From: CAZUMJ01 sp964621605
Lineage (GTDB): Bacteria > Actinomycetota > Acidimicrobiia > Acidimicrobiales > Iamiaceae
Assembly (NCBI GenBank): GCA_964621605.1
Contig: CAZUMJ010000014.1
Location: forward strand, 9,520-73,519
Direction: 5' to 3'
Length of the DNA: 64,000 bases
Position 1 is the stretch's first letter. Each line of letters opens with the position of its first letter. This document shows positions 44,283-53,424 of this stretch, one piece after another. A program made the position numbers and the translations under genes. Under the pieces are notes generated by a model that was given only the letters and a program-made list of their open reading frames with translations, was not told the origin of the DNA and searched no databases.

Positions 44283-45269
44283 TTGCCGCACGAGACCCCC
44301 GTGGTCGCCGATTCCGAACCGTCGCACGCCGCCGAGGGCGCGGGCACCCCGGTTCGTCGGCGTCACGAGGACCTGCACACCACAGAGATCTCCAAGCGTC
44401 CCGGCGCCATCCAGCGCGCACGCAACGTGTGGCGCTACCGCGAGCTGCTCGCCAACCTCATTCGCAAGGAGCTGAAGGTCAAGTACAAGAACTCGGTGCT
44501 GGGGTTCTTGTGGACGCTCCTCAACCCGGCGTTGCAGCTCGTCGTGTACTCGTTCGTGTTCGGGGTGCTGTTCAAGGTCGGCATGCCGTTGTTCGCCATC
44601 TTCTTCATCTGCGGGTTGCTGCCGTGGACGTTCTTCACCTCGGCGGTGAGCGGCGGTGCGGGCGCGGTGGTGGGCAACAGCCAGCTCGTGAACAAGGTGT
44701 GGTTCCCGCGTGAGATCCTGCCGCTGGCGTCGATCGGCGCCGCGCTGGTGCACTGGCTGCTGCAGTCGGTCGTGCTGGTCGTGGCGCTCGCCGTGGTGCA
44801 GAAGGCGCCCGATTGGCAGTACCTGCCGTTGCTGATCCCCGCGGTTCTGGTGCTCGTCACGTTCTCGACCGCGCTCGGCATCATGCTGAGCGCGATCAAC
44901 GTCTACCTGCGCGACACCCAGCACCTGCTGGAGCTCGTGCTCCTGGCGTGGTTCTGGGGAACACCCGTGGTCTGGGGGTACCCGCAGCTCAGCAACAAGC
45001 TCGTCGAGCAGGGCTTCCCCGGCAACCTCGGCCTCCTCAACCCTGTCACGCCGGTCGTGACGACCTTCCAGCGTGCGCTGTACCACGACTGGGTGTTCAA
45101 CGGGCAACGCAACATCAACGGCTACGCGGTGAACGGTGCCGTGCCGCCGGGAAGCCCGTGGTGGTACCTGCGCAACCTGGCCATCGTCGGCGTGGCATCG
45201 GTGGCGTTGCTGTGGTTCGCGCTGTGGGTGTTCGGGCGTCTCGAAGACAACTTCAGCCAGGAGGTGTGA
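44283..45269 (+). CDS. wzm: ABC-2 polysaccharide export permease
   Basis: About 328 residues from TTG 44283; GTG 44301 or GTG 44250 are alternatives. A charged N-terminal arm precedes RYRELLANLIRKELKVKYKNSVLGFLWTLLNP, the hallmark of Wzm/TagG-type permeases, followed by six hydrophobic segments. LFAIFFICGLLPWTFFTS and ATFSTALGI-like sequences match the family. With the ATPase gene one base downstream it forms an exporter for a completed lipid-linked glycan. Confidence 0.9.
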   Translation: MPHETPVVADSEPSHAAEGAGTPVRRRHEDLHTTEISKRPGAIQRARNVWRYRELLANLIRKELKVKYKNSVLGFLWTLLNPALQLVVYSFVFGVLFKVGMPLFAIFFICGLLPWTFFTSAVSGGAGAVVGNSQLVNKVWFPREILPLASIGAALVHWLLQSVVLVVALAVVQKAPDWQYLPLLIPAVLVLVTFSTALGIMLSAINVYLRDTQHLLELVLLAWFWGTPVVWGYPQLSNKLVEQGFPGNLGLLNPVTPVVTTFQRALYHDWVFNGQRNINGYAVNGAVPPGSPWWYLRNLAIVGVASVALLWFALWVFGRLEDNFSQEV

Positions 45270-45270
45270 C

Positions 45271-46482
45271 GTGGCCGCAGCGATCGAGATCGTCGACGTC
45301 ACCAAGCGCTTCCGCCTCTACCAGGAGAAGCTGCAGTCGGCGAAGGAGCGCATCATCCGCTTCGGGCGGGTGCAGTACGAAGACTTCTACGCGCTGCGCG
45401 ACGTGACCTTCGACGTCGCCGAAGGGCAGACGACCGGCCTGCTCGGGCACAACGGCTCCGGCAAGTCCACGTTGCTGAAGTGCGTCGCGGGCACGTTGCG
45501 CCCCACGTCGGGGACCATCCGCACGCGGGGTCGGGTGGCTGCGCTGCTGGAGCTCGGCGCCGGGTTCCACGGCGACCTGACCGGTCGCGAGAACATGTAC
45601 CTCAACGGTTCGATCCTCGGCTTCACCAAGGTCGACGTCGACCGCATCTTCGACGACGTGGTCGACTTCGCCGAGATCGCGCCGTTCATCGACATGCAGG
45701 TGAAGCACTACTCGTCCGGCATGACCGCCCGGCTCGGCTTCGCGCTCGCCATCCACGTCGACCCCGACATCGTGCTCGTCGACGAGGTGCTCGCCGTGGG
45801 CGACGAGGCGTTCCAGCGCAAGTGCCTGGAGCGGGTGCGTGAGATGCAGGCCGAGGGCCGCACCATCCTGGTCGTCACCCACGCCCCCGACATGGTGCGC
45901 CAGGTGTGCCAGATGGGAGCGGTGCTCGACCGCGGCGAGCTCATCGCGTTCGACGAGCCGGGGCCCGCCATCCGGGTGTTTCGCGATTCGCTCGTGCGGC
46001 GCGGCATCGCCTTGGAGGAAGACCTCGACGAGGTCGACCAGGCCGTGCTCGACGCCCGAGAGCTGTCGAAGGCGGTGCGCTTCACCGACATCAGCGTCGA
46101 GTACCCCGGCACCGACGCCGAGTTCATCCTCCCGGGGCAACCCGCGCGGGTGCGTTGCGCATACGACGCGCCCGAGAAGGTCGACGACGTGGTCTTCGCG
46201 ATCAACATCGTCGACCCCGAAGGCCGCCTCATGCTCGGCACGAACACCGACATCACCGGCCCGCGCCTCGACTTCGTAAAGGGCCGTGGTGAGGTGGTGT
46301 TCGAGCTCGACGCCGTGCACCTGCTCGACGGCGACTACGACGTCAGCGTCGGCATCCACACCCACGACGTGGGCGAGGAGTACGACCACAGCCAGGGCCA
46401 CCTGCGCATCCAGGTGATGAACCCCGAGAAGTCGGTCGGGCGCGTGCACTTCCCGATGCACATCACCCACCGCCAGGCCTGA
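45271..46482 (+). CDS. wzt: ABC polysaccharide export ATPase with C-terminal Wzt-type domain
   Basis: 403 residues from GTG 45271. Walker A GHNGSGKST (59-67), ABC signature HYSSGM, Walker B IVLVDEVLAVGDE and a switch histidine in VVTHAP. Residues ~270-403 are an extra beta-rich domain (FTDISVEYPG, VRCAYDAPEKVDDVVFAINI, LLDGDYDVSVGIHTHDVG) like the Wzt C-terminal carbohydrate-binding domain. In E. coli O9a this domain recognises the capped end of the polymer. Its presence implies a chain-end modification, and a methyltransferase is encoded at 54956. Confidence 0.92.
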   Translation: MAAAIEIVDVTKRFRLYQEKLQSAKERIIRFGRVQYEDFYALRDVTFDVAEGQTTGLLGHNGSGKSTLLKCVAGTLRPTSGTIRTRGRVAALLELGAGFHGDLTGRENMYLNGSILGFTKVDVDRIFDDVVDFAEIAPFIDMQVKHYSSGMTARLGFALAIHVDPDIVLVDEVLAVGDEAFQRKCLERVREMQAEGRTILVVTHAPDMVRQVCQMGAVLDRGELIAFDEPGPAIRVFRDSLVRRGIALEEDLDEVDQAVLDARELSKAVRFTDISVEYPGTDAEFILPGQPARVRCAYDAPEKVDDVVFAINIVDPEGRLMLGTNTDITGPRLDFVKGRGEVVFELDAVHLLDGDYDVSVGIHTHDVGEEYDHSQGHLRIQVMNPEKSVGRVHFPMHITHRQA

Positions 46483-46483
46483 G

Positions 46484-46583
46484 NNNNNNNNNNNNNNNNN
46501 NNNNNNNNNNNNNNNNNNNNNNNNNNNNNNNNNNNNNNNNNNNNNNNNNNNNNNNNNNNNNNNNNNNNNNNNNNNNNNNNNNN
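46484..46583. other. Assembly gap of 100 N after wzt, truncating a glycosyltransferase
   Basis: No sequence is shared between the flanks. The minus-strand transferase runs into it without a stop, so real sequence is missing here. Confidence 0.9.
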
Positions 46584-47608
46584 GCGTCGCCGAGCACCTC
46601 GGGGAGTGCGCCGGCATCGGTCGCGACGACGGGAATGCCGGCCTGCATCGCCTCGAGCGGCGGGAGGCCGAAGCCCTCGTAGCGCGACGGGTAGGCGAGC
46701 ACTGCCGCCCTCGCGAGGAGCGCGGCGCGGCCTGCGTCGTCGACCCACCCGACGCGCACGATGCGGTCGCGCGCCGCGCAGCGAGCGACCGCATCGGTGT
46801 ACGCAGCGACCCCCCAGCCGTCGGGTCCGGCGACGACGAGGCGTACCTCGGGGTCGTTTCGGGCAAGTGCGTCGAACGCCTCGACCAGCGCGGGCAGGTC
46901 CTTGCGGGGTTCGACGGTGCCGAGCGCCAGCACGAACGGTCGGGGGTCGGTGAGCGCCCGGGCGAGACCCGGAGGGGCGTGCGGGCCGAGCACCGGGGCC
47001 TGACCTGCCGCCTCGGAGGTGTCGGGGTCCGCGAGCCTCTGCGTGGGTCGGTCGGTGTCGCCGGCCGAGCAGGCCGTGACCCCGTTGTGGATCGCCACGA
47101 CCCGGTCGGGCGACACCTGGAAGTGCTCGACCACCTCGTCGGCGACGAACTGCGACGGGGTGTGCACCCACGCGCCTCGGCGCAGCGCCCGGGTGATCAA
47201 GCCCGGGTAGGCGAGCGTGTCGCGGCTGCACAGCTCGGGATACCGGACGGGCGTCAGGTCGTGCACCGTCACGAGCTCGGCCGCACGGCGTGCGGGCGGC
47301 ACCACGAAGTTGGGGCCGTGCACGACGTCGATCCCGCCGGTCCACCACTGCAGCGGCGGGACGTTGGCCCGCTGCCAGGCGAGGCGCAGCGGGCGCGCCG
47401 CCATCGGGCGGGTGGTCACCCGGACACCGTCGGCGCAGCGGGCGGTGAGGGCGTCGCGGCCCCGCCACGAGATGGCGAACGCGGTCACGGCGAGGTCGGG
47501 GTGGGTCGCGAGGCGCGGCAGGACTTCTCCCACGAAGGTTCCGATGCCGGTCGGGGAGCCGAGTAGCGCGGTGGCGTCGAACGCGAGGCGGAGAGGGGAG
47601 GGACGCAC
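46584..47608 (-). CDS. GT4 family glycosyltransferase, C-terminus lost in assembly gap
   Basis: At least 341 residues from GTG 47608. LAFDATALLGSPTGIGTFVG, VVHGPNFVVPPA, VTVHDLTPVRYPELC, VHTPSQFVADEV, FVLALGTVEPRKDLPALVEAF, and AYPSRYEGFGLPPLEAMQAGIPVV with the two donor-site glutamates. It stops at LPEVLGD, so about 60-90 residues should lie in or beyond the gap. A variable Asp/Arg-rich insertion lies near residue 170-190. It is likely part of the D-rhamnose/mannose polymer machinery. -10 TACGAT lies 9 nt before the start. Confidence 0.85.
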
Positions 47609-47617
47609 GGCGGCCTG

Positions 47618-47623
47618 ATCGTA
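47618..47623 (-). promoter_or_regulatory. -10 element TACGAT of the GT4 gene at 47608
   Basis: TACGAT on the minus strand, 9 nt before GTG 47608. Confidence 0.45.
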
Positions 47624-47735
47624 CCGGGAGTGATCCGGGAGGTGCATCGCATGGTGTGGTCGTTGCGTGCCCAGTCCACCGCGAAGCGGCGCCACGTGCT
47701 TGCCCTCGGCCCGAGGCTGTGGTCAACTTTCACCC

Positions 47736-48305
47736 ATGTCTTTTCGCGGGATGCGCCGCCGGCAGGTCTGGGGCGCGGCGCTTGCCGCCGTCGTCTCGCT
47801 CGGTCTCGTGCTCGGGGCGTGCGGCTCGAGCGGGTCCCAGAAGGCGTCCACCACGTCGTCGCCGTCGGTGACGACCTCGGCAGGGGGCACCGGGTCCACG
47901 CTGCCCGGCGACTCGGGCGGCTCGGGCGACTCCGGTACCTCGTTGCCTCCCACGACCGGGCCGGCATCCTCCCTGCCGGAGCCGCCGACGCCCCCCGAGG
48001 TGCCGACCGGAACGTTCGTCAACACCCACTCGCTGTCGCTGAGCGGCGCCAACGGCATGCCGTCCCAGGGCGTGTCGACCTGTCGCACCACGCCCGGTGC
48101 AACGTGTGCGATCCGCTTCACGCAGGGCGCCACGACGGTCATGGTCGGGCCAACCACGGTCGACGAGGGCGGGAACGTCACCTGGAATTGGACGCCCACA
48201 TCGCTCGCGATGACCGCCGGCCAGTGGACGATCGAGGTCGTCGCGACGCGCCGAGGGGTGTCCACCACGGCGACCGATCCGCTCGGGCTGACGGTGGTGC
48301 CATGA
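47736..48305 (+). CDS. Secreted lipoprotein, function unknown
   Basis: 189 residues from ATG 47736. The signal peptide ends in LVLGAC (lipobox Cys), followed by a Ser/Thr/Gly/Pro-rich linker. Residues ~95-189 form a beta-rich domain with two cysteines (VSTCRTTPGATCAI) likely in a disulfide and an Ig-like pattern (NVTWNWTPTSLA, GQWTIEVVATRRG). I recognise no named family. The next gene's ATG overlaps its stop (ATGA), so it should be cotranslated with the secreted DUF4214 protein. Confidence 0.75.
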   Translation: MSFRGMRRRQVWGAALAAVVSLGLVLGACGSSGSQKASTTSSPSVTTSAGGTGSTLPGDSGGSGDSGTSLPPTTGPASSLPEPPTPPEVPTGTFVNTHSLSLSGANGMPSQGVSTCRTTPGATCAIRFTQGATTVMVGPTTVDEGGNVTWNWTPTSLAMTAGQWTIEVVATRRGVSTTATDPLGLTVVP

Positions 48306-49872
48306 CCGGCGCTGCGGCGCGCCGCTCGACGCTCGCGTCAGTCGTCGCGCTGTGCGTCGTCGTCATCGCGGCGTGCGTGACGATCGTCGGTCCGACGTCG
48401 TCGGCCGGTGCGGCGCCGCTTGCCCCGGAGGCGTTCAACCCGAACAACGTCATGGACGACGCCGTCTTCGACGACACCTCCACCATGACCGTCGCCGACA
48501 TCCAGGCGTTGCTCAACCGCTACCCCAACAGCTGCCTGCGCAGCTACTCAGACGTGGAGCCGCTGTCGCGCACCACCTACGGCGCCACGGTCTCGGCCGC
48601 AACCATCATCTACGACGCTGCGCAGCTCTGGGGGGTGAACCCGCAGGTGCTGCTCGCCACGCTGGAGAAGGAGCAGTCGCTGGTGCGGGGCCCGGCGGGC
48701 GGGTGCGCGCCGTGGCGGTACTGGTCGGCGATGGGGTACGGCTGCCCTGACGGCGGCGCACAGTACGCCTACCCGAACCTGGGCATCACCAGCACGTGCG
48801 TCAACTTCGAGGCGGCAGCGGGCTTCTCGCGGCAGGTGAACCGCGGTGCGTGGCAGTTGCAGTTCAACAAGCAGCGCGCCGAAGGAAACCTCGACTGGGG
48901 CGGCTTCGGCAGCACGCCGAACTACGGCTACAACACCACCGGCTGGCGTCGGCAGTACAGCGGTGCAGCGCTCGTGTACTACGACGGCTACGCCTCGATC
49001 GACGGAACGTCGGTCTTCATGAGCAACGGCGCCACCGCCACGCTCTACACCTACACGCCGCACCCGGCGGGAGCGCAGTCGTTCTACAACCTGTTCACGA
49101 TGTGGTTCGGCAGCGTGCGGCAGGTGCGCGTCGACCAGACGCCGTACGTCGCCGGCGTGTACCGGGTGCTGCTGCGACGGGCGCCCGATGCGGGTGGTCT
49201 GCGGTTCTGGGCCGACTACCTCAACGCCGGAGGCAGCCCTGCGTACTTCGTGCGCAGCATCGTGACCGGTGCCGAGTACACGACCATCACGGTCGCCGAC
49301 GACTACCTCCAGATCCTCCGACGAGTTGGCGATTCGGCCGGTGTCGGCCATTGGGCCGGCCAGCTCAGCTCGAGCGGTCGCAACGACCTGATCCAGGCAT
49401 TCCTCGCCGGGTCCGACGAGTACTTCGTGGGGCGGTCGAGCAGCGACATCGCGACGTTCGTGAGCAACCTCTACATCGACCTGCTTGATCGCAGCATCGA
49501 TCCCGCCGGGCTTGCCTATTGGAAGGACCAGATCGCCAACAAGGGGCTGTCTCACTCGGCGTACGCCCTGTCGATCGCCGACAGCGACGAGTCGGCGCTC
49601 TGGCTCGTCGAGAAGGCGTACCTCCTGGTGCTCGGGCGTGACGCCGATGCGGCCGGCCAGCGCTACTGGGCCGACCGCTACGTGCGCACCCACGACCTGC
49701 TCGAGCTGGTCGTGTCGCTGGCCTCGAGCGCNNNNNNNNNNNNNNNNNNNNNNNNNNNNNNNNNNNNNNNNNNNNNNNNNNNNNNNNNNNNNNNNNNNNN
49801 NNNNNNNNNNNNNNNNNNNNNNNNNNNNNNNCGACCACGACTGCGCCGACCACGACGGCGGCGCCGGCCTGA
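48302..49872 (+). CDS. Secreted protein with lysozyme-like N-domain and DUF4214 repeats (interrupted by assembly gap)
   Basis: ATG 48302, signal peptide to about residue 38. Residues ~55-265 contain IIYDAAQLWGVNPQVLLATLEKEQSLV, where Glu122/Glu124 sit like the catalytic Glu of lysozyme-like or glucosaminidase domains, and several cysteines; hydrolase activity is inference. Four DUF4214-like units follow (LLRRAPDAGGLRFW, DLLDRSIDPAGLAYW, LVLGRDADAAGQRYW). The N-run at 49732 interrupts it; after the gap TTTAPTTTAAPA then TGA (49870-49872) gives a Thr/Pro/Ala tail in another frame, consistent with an unknown gap length in a repetitive tail. Confidence 0.8.
49732..49831. other. Assembly gap of 100 N in a Thr/Pro-rich coding tail
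   Basis: The right flank repeats ACCACGACN-type codons. Gap length is arbitrary. Confidence 0.9.
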
Positions 49873-49882
49873 CGAGTACCCG

Positions 49883-50176
49883 TCAGCCGTCGGAGGTCTC
49901 GTCTCCGTTGGAATCGTCGCCATCGAGGCGACGTGCGAACCCCAGCAACTCGGCGCGCAGCAGTTCGATCTCGGCCTGGAGCTCGTCTCGGGTGCGCGCC
50001 AGTTCCACGCGCAGCGCGTCGACCTCGCTCTGACTGGCGAGGAGCTCGTCGTGCAGCGCATCCGCGGCCCGTGCGCCGACCCGGTCGAGCACCGCGCCGG
50101 CCGCCTTGCGTGCCCGCGTCCCACCGGCGTTGCGCACCCGTGAGCCAAGAGATGGAGGCGTGGGTTCAGGGTTCAT
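49883..50176 (-). CDS. Small coiled-coil protein, function unknown
   Basis: 97 residues from ATG 50176, which overlaps the stop of the upstream gene (ATGA). A basic N-terminal part (RVRNAGGTRARKAAGAVLDRV) is followed by a heptad-like helix (LHDELLASQSEVDALRVELARTRDELQAEIELLRAELLGF) and an acidic tail. It may be an assembly or scaffold factor for the glycosyltransferases encoded upstream; that is inference. Confidence 0.65.
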   Translation of the reverse strand: MNPEPTPPSLGSRVRNAGGTRARKAAGAVLDRVGARAADALHDELLASQSEVDALRVELARTRDELQAEIELLRAELLGFARRLDGDDSNGDETSDG

Positions 50177-51135
50177 GGCAAGGGTGCTCCTTCGGGCTGG
50201 AACGGCGAGAGCGCATCGAGGACGCGGCGGCGAAACGGGCCCGTCTCGGGCAGGTCGACCTCGGCGAGGCGTGCGAGGGTGCGTTCCCACGGGGTGTCCG
50301 CGGGCGGCGCGAGCCCCAACAGGCCGAGGAGATCGGTGGCGGCGCGATCGACCGATGCGCGTGCTGCCTGTTGGGTCGCGGCCCACGAGAGCCGTGTGGC
50401 GAGACCGGGGTCGGCGACCAGCCGTCTTGCCTCGGTCACCGAGTCAGCGGTGGACGCGACGAGGAGGTGCTGGCCGTGGGTGGCCCCGAGGGTGTCGGCC
50501 GAGGCTTGCTCGGCGACGGTCGGGCAGCCCGATGCCAACGCGAGGCCGAGCGCGCGTGCCGGCACCACGGCCGCCGACGCGCACCGCAGGAGGTCGGCGA
50601 GCGCAGGATCGTCGTGCTGCACGTGGCGCACCACGATCTGACCGGTTGCGGGGGCTGCCTCAGGTGGCGTCGCCGGGCTCGTCGCAGCATCGTGCTCGTC
50701 GACCACCACCACGAGACAGTCGGGGAGTGACGCACCGCGTCGACGTCGTGCACGCACGAGCGGCGGCTCCCACGCAAGCGACGGCACCTCGCCCAGCGCT
50801 TGGTGGACCAACAGCACCTGGGCGCCGCTCGCCCTGGCGGATTGGGCCGCACCCTGCAGCGGGGTGATGACCGTGTGGGGGACCGAGGCGGGGAGGTCGC
50901 GGAACTGTTCGAGGTGTGCAGCGTTGCCGATCCACAGCGCCGTCGGCCCATCCCAGCCGGGGGCACCCGCGAGTGCGGCGGGGCTGGTCGCAAGCAGCGC
51001 ATCGGGCGCATCGCCTCCGGGGCGAAGCGCCCGCACCGCGACGTGCTGCGCGAGCGCCCGCACCAGGTTGCGCAGCGCGCGCGTGTCGTTCGGTTCGGCG
51101 ACGATCCCGAGCACGGGCCGGGCAGGACCCAGCAT
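50173..51135 (-). CDS. Glycosyltransferase-like protein, divergent or degenerate GT-B
   Basis: 320 residues from ATG 51135. It shows a GT-B-like rhythm: LGIVAEPNDTRALRNLVRAL, ALWIGNAAHLEQFRDLP, a middle with IVVRHVQHDDPALADLLRCASAAVVPARALGLALASGCPTV that mimics the donor domain. However, the E-x7-E motif is missing (ALGLALASG where EGFGLP would be), so it may be inactive or use another donor. It lies 3 bp after the GT4 gene at 51139 and overlaps the coiled-coil gene. Confidence 0.55.
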   Translation of the reverse strand: MLGPARPVLGIVAEPNDTRALRNLVRALAQHVAVRALRPGGDAPDALLATSPAALAGAPGWDGPTALWIGNAAHLEQFRDLPASVPHTVITPLQGAAQSARASGAQVLLVHQALGEVPSLAWEPPLVRARRRRGASLPDCLVVVVDEHDAATSPATPPEAAPATGQIVVRHVQHDDPALADLLRCASAAVVPARALGLALASGCPTVAEQASADTLGATHGQHLLVASTADSVTEARRLVADPGLATRLSWAATQQAARASVDRAATDLLGLLGLAPPADTPWERTLARLAEVDLPETGPFRRRVLDALSPFQPEGAPLP

Positions 51136-51138
51136 CGT

Positions 51139-52161
51139 TCAGCCGCCCACCAGGGTCGCGACCACGTCGGCCCAGGTCAGGTCCGCAACGCGGGCCTTCC
51201 CCGCGGCGCCGAGCGTGGCGGCGAGGTCGGCGTCCTCGGCGAGGCGGTCGATCGCGGCGGCCATGCCCTCGGGGGTGCCGTCGGTGATGAGGCCCGTCAC
51301 CTCATGTTCGACCCATTCGAGCACCCCGCCGGAATCGGGTGTGGTGATGACCGGCTTGCCGGCGCAGAACGCCTGCAGCGTCGCGTAGCCGTAGTCCTCG
51401 TCGTAGGGCGAGTACACAACGGCGCGTGCCCCGGCGAGGCGGGCGATGAGGTCGTCGTCGGGCACGAAACCCGCCACCTCGACCGGTCTGCCGCGATCGT
51501 CGGCGGCGAGCGCAGTGGCACGGTTGCGCAACCCGTCGAGGAGCGAGCCCTTCCCCATGAGGACCCCCCGCGCGGGCCCGGTCACGTGCGCGAACGCCTC
51601 GACGAACAGGTCGGGTCGCTTGTTCGCCTCGATGCGCGTGATGCACAGCACCTCGTCACCGAAGGGACCTTCGTGCAGTCGCTCGGCGAGCGGCGGCGGG
51701 TGATACAGCGGTGACGAGTCGATGCCGTTGAAGCGAGCGAGGCGATCCGACACCACCTGCGAGATGGTGAACCGGCGTTCTGCCTCGTTGAGCGCGGTCG
51801 TGTCCCACGTGACGAGCTCACGGTGCATCTCGAGCGACACGTCGTCGACGCCGAAGTCGCTCCACGGCTGGTCGAGCGCGTCGTACGCGGCACGGTGCTG
51901 GTGCAGGAGCCACGCCACCTTGCGGGGGTGGCGGGCGAAGTAGGACGGGAAGTTGAGCGTGATGGCCAGCTCGAAGTCGAGGGGGACCAGGCGCCACGCA
52001 GCCGCTGCGTCGAGGATGCGGTCACGGTCCCACGCGGTGGGCAGCAGCACGGGCTCGACGCGGTGCCCGGCCTCTCGCAACGCCCGCACGAGGTTGTCCA
52101 GCAGCAGCTCTGCGCCACCGCTGGTGAAGGGGACCTGGGTCCCGCACACACAGATGTCCAC
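51139..52161 (-). CDS. GT4 family glycosyltransferase
   Basis: 340 residues from GTG 52161. VPFTSGGAELLLDNLVRALREAGH, LAITLNFPSYFARHPRKVAWLLHQHR, VLCITRIEANKRPDLFVEAF, and a donor site YSPYDEDYGYATLQAFCAGKPVI, where DEDYGYATLQA replaces the usual EGFGLPxLEA. This version is found in GT4 enzymes of capsule clusters. It begins a three-gene minus-strand unit (51139, 50173, 49883) divergent from two further transferases. Confidence 0.87.
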   Translation of the reverse strand: MDICVCGTQVPFTSGGAELLLDNLVRALREAGHRVEPVLLPTAWDRDRILDAAAAWRLVPLDFELAITLNFPSYFARHPRKVAWLLHQHRAAYDALDQPWSDFGVDDVSLEMHRELVTWDTTALNEAERRFTISQVVSDRLARFNGIDSSPLYHPPPLAERLHEGPFGDEVLCITRIEANKRPDLFVEAFAHVTGPARGVLMGKGSLLDGLRNRATALAADDRGRPVEVAGFVPDDDLIARLAGARAVVYSPYDEDYGYATLQAFCAGKPVITTPDSGGVLEWVEHEVTGLITDGTPEGMAAAIDRLAEDADLAATLGAAGKARVADLTWADVVATLVGG

Positions 52162-52233
52162 GGCCGCAGATTGTCGCGCGGTCCATCGGCGACGACGGTC
52201 GCCGGGGTCCGCAGTCCCACGAGTGCTGCCTGG

Positions 52234-52239
52234 TATCGT
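52234..52239 (+). promoter_or_regulatory. -10 element TATCGT of the GT4 gene at 52249
   Basis: TATCGT lies 9 nt before ATG 52249. Confidence 0.5.
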
Positions 52240-52248
52240 CGGCTACCC

Positions 52249-53424
52249 ATGTCGTCACGGCGTATCGCCTTCGTCCCGCCCCGCTACGGGTCCGACGTGG
52301 TCGGCGGCGCAGAGCTCCTGCTTGCAGAGGTGGCCCACGGCTTCGCGGCTCGTGGCTGGCAGGTCGAGGTCCTCACGACCTGCGCGCGCGACCACTTCAC
52401 GTGGGAGAACGTCTACCCGGCAGGGGTCGAGCAGGACGGCGACGTCACCGTGCGTCGCTTCCCCGTGGCCCGCGACACCAGCGGCGAGTGGCGCCACCAC
52501 GTCGAGACGCAGTTGCAGCAGGGCCTGACCCCGTCGTTGGTGGAGCAGGAGCGCTGGCTGAACGACAGCCTTCGGGTGCCCGACCTCTACCACCACCTGC
52601 TCGACCACGCCGAGGACTACCACGCCCTGATCCCGGCCCCGTACATGTTCTGGACGACGTTCGCGTGCGCGCAGGTGGCGCCCGAACGCACGATCCTCAC
52701 GCCCTGCCTGCACGACGAGCCCTACGCACGCCTCGAGGTGTACGAGCCGATGTTCACCGGCGTGGCGGGGGTGTGGTTCCTGACCGAACCCGAGGCGGCG
52801 CTGGCTGATGGCGTCGTCGTCGGGCCACGCACCGCGGTGGTCGGTGCCGGCATCGACCCGCCTGCTCGGTACGACGCCGAGGGCTTCCGTGCCCGCCACG
52901 GCGTGACCGGGCCGTTCGTCATGGCGGGAGGCCGACGCGAAGGCGCCAAGGGTTGGGAGACGTTCCTCGACGCGTACACGCGCGCCGTGCGCAACGGGCT
53001 CGACCTCCAACTCGTGACGTTCGGGGTGGGCGACGTGCGCGCCGAACCCGACGTCGCGGACCGCATCGTCGACCTCGGCTTCCTGAGCGCCCAGGACCTC
53101 ACCGATGCGTACGCCGCGGCCGATGCGTACGTGCAGCCGTCGGTGATGGAGAGCTTCTCGCGCACCGTCATGGAGTCGTGGCTTGCGGGCACGCTCGTCA
53201 TCGCCAACGCAGGCAGCGCGGTCGTCGACTGGCACTGCACACGATCCGGCGCGGGCCTCGTGTACCGCGATGCCTTCGAGCTCGAGCAGTGCCTGCGGTT
53301 CGTCGCGGAAGCACCCTCGCAGGCCCGTGCGCTCGCGGCACCGGGCCGTGCCTACGTTCTCGATCACTACACCTGGCCGGTCACGCTCGACCGCATGGAG
53401 GCGACGCTGGAGGAGTGGCTCTGA
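52249..53424 (+). CDS. GT4 family glycosyltransferase
   Basis: 391 residues from ATG 52249. VPPRYGSDVVGGAELLLAEVAHGFAARGW at the N-terminus, GVEQDGDVTVRRFP, VVGAGIDPPARYD, FVMAGGRREGAKGWETFLDAY and YVQPSVMESFSRTVMESWLAGTLVI with the paired glutamates (E-x7-E). It pairs with the gene at 53415, whose GTG lies 10 bp inside its 3' end. Confidence 0.88.
   Translation: MSSRRIAFVPPRYGSDVVGGAELLLAEVAHGFAARGWQVEVLTTCARDHFTWENVYPAGVEQDGDVTVRRFPVARDTSGEWRHHVETQLQQGLTPSLVEQERWLNDSLRVPDLYHHLLDHAEDYHALIPAPYMFWTTFACAQVAPERTILTPCLHDEPYARLEVYEPMFTGVAGVWFLTEPEAALADGVVVGPRTAVVGAGIDPPARYDAEGFRARHGVTGPFVMAGGRREGAKGWETFLDAYTRAVRNGLDLQLVTFGVGDVRAEPDVADRIVDLGFLSAQDLTDAYAAADAYVQPSVMESFSRTVMESWLAGTLVIANAGSAVVDWHCTRSGAGLVYRDAFELEQCLRFVAEAPSQARALAAPGRAYVLDHYTWPVTLDRMEATLEEWL

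Noticed and set aside
47630..48301. Upstream extension of the lysozyme-like DUF4214 gene in the same frame from 47630
   Set aside because: That frame overlaps the lipoprotein gene with its signal peptide and lipobox; ATG 48302 has its own signal peptide and ATGA coupling.
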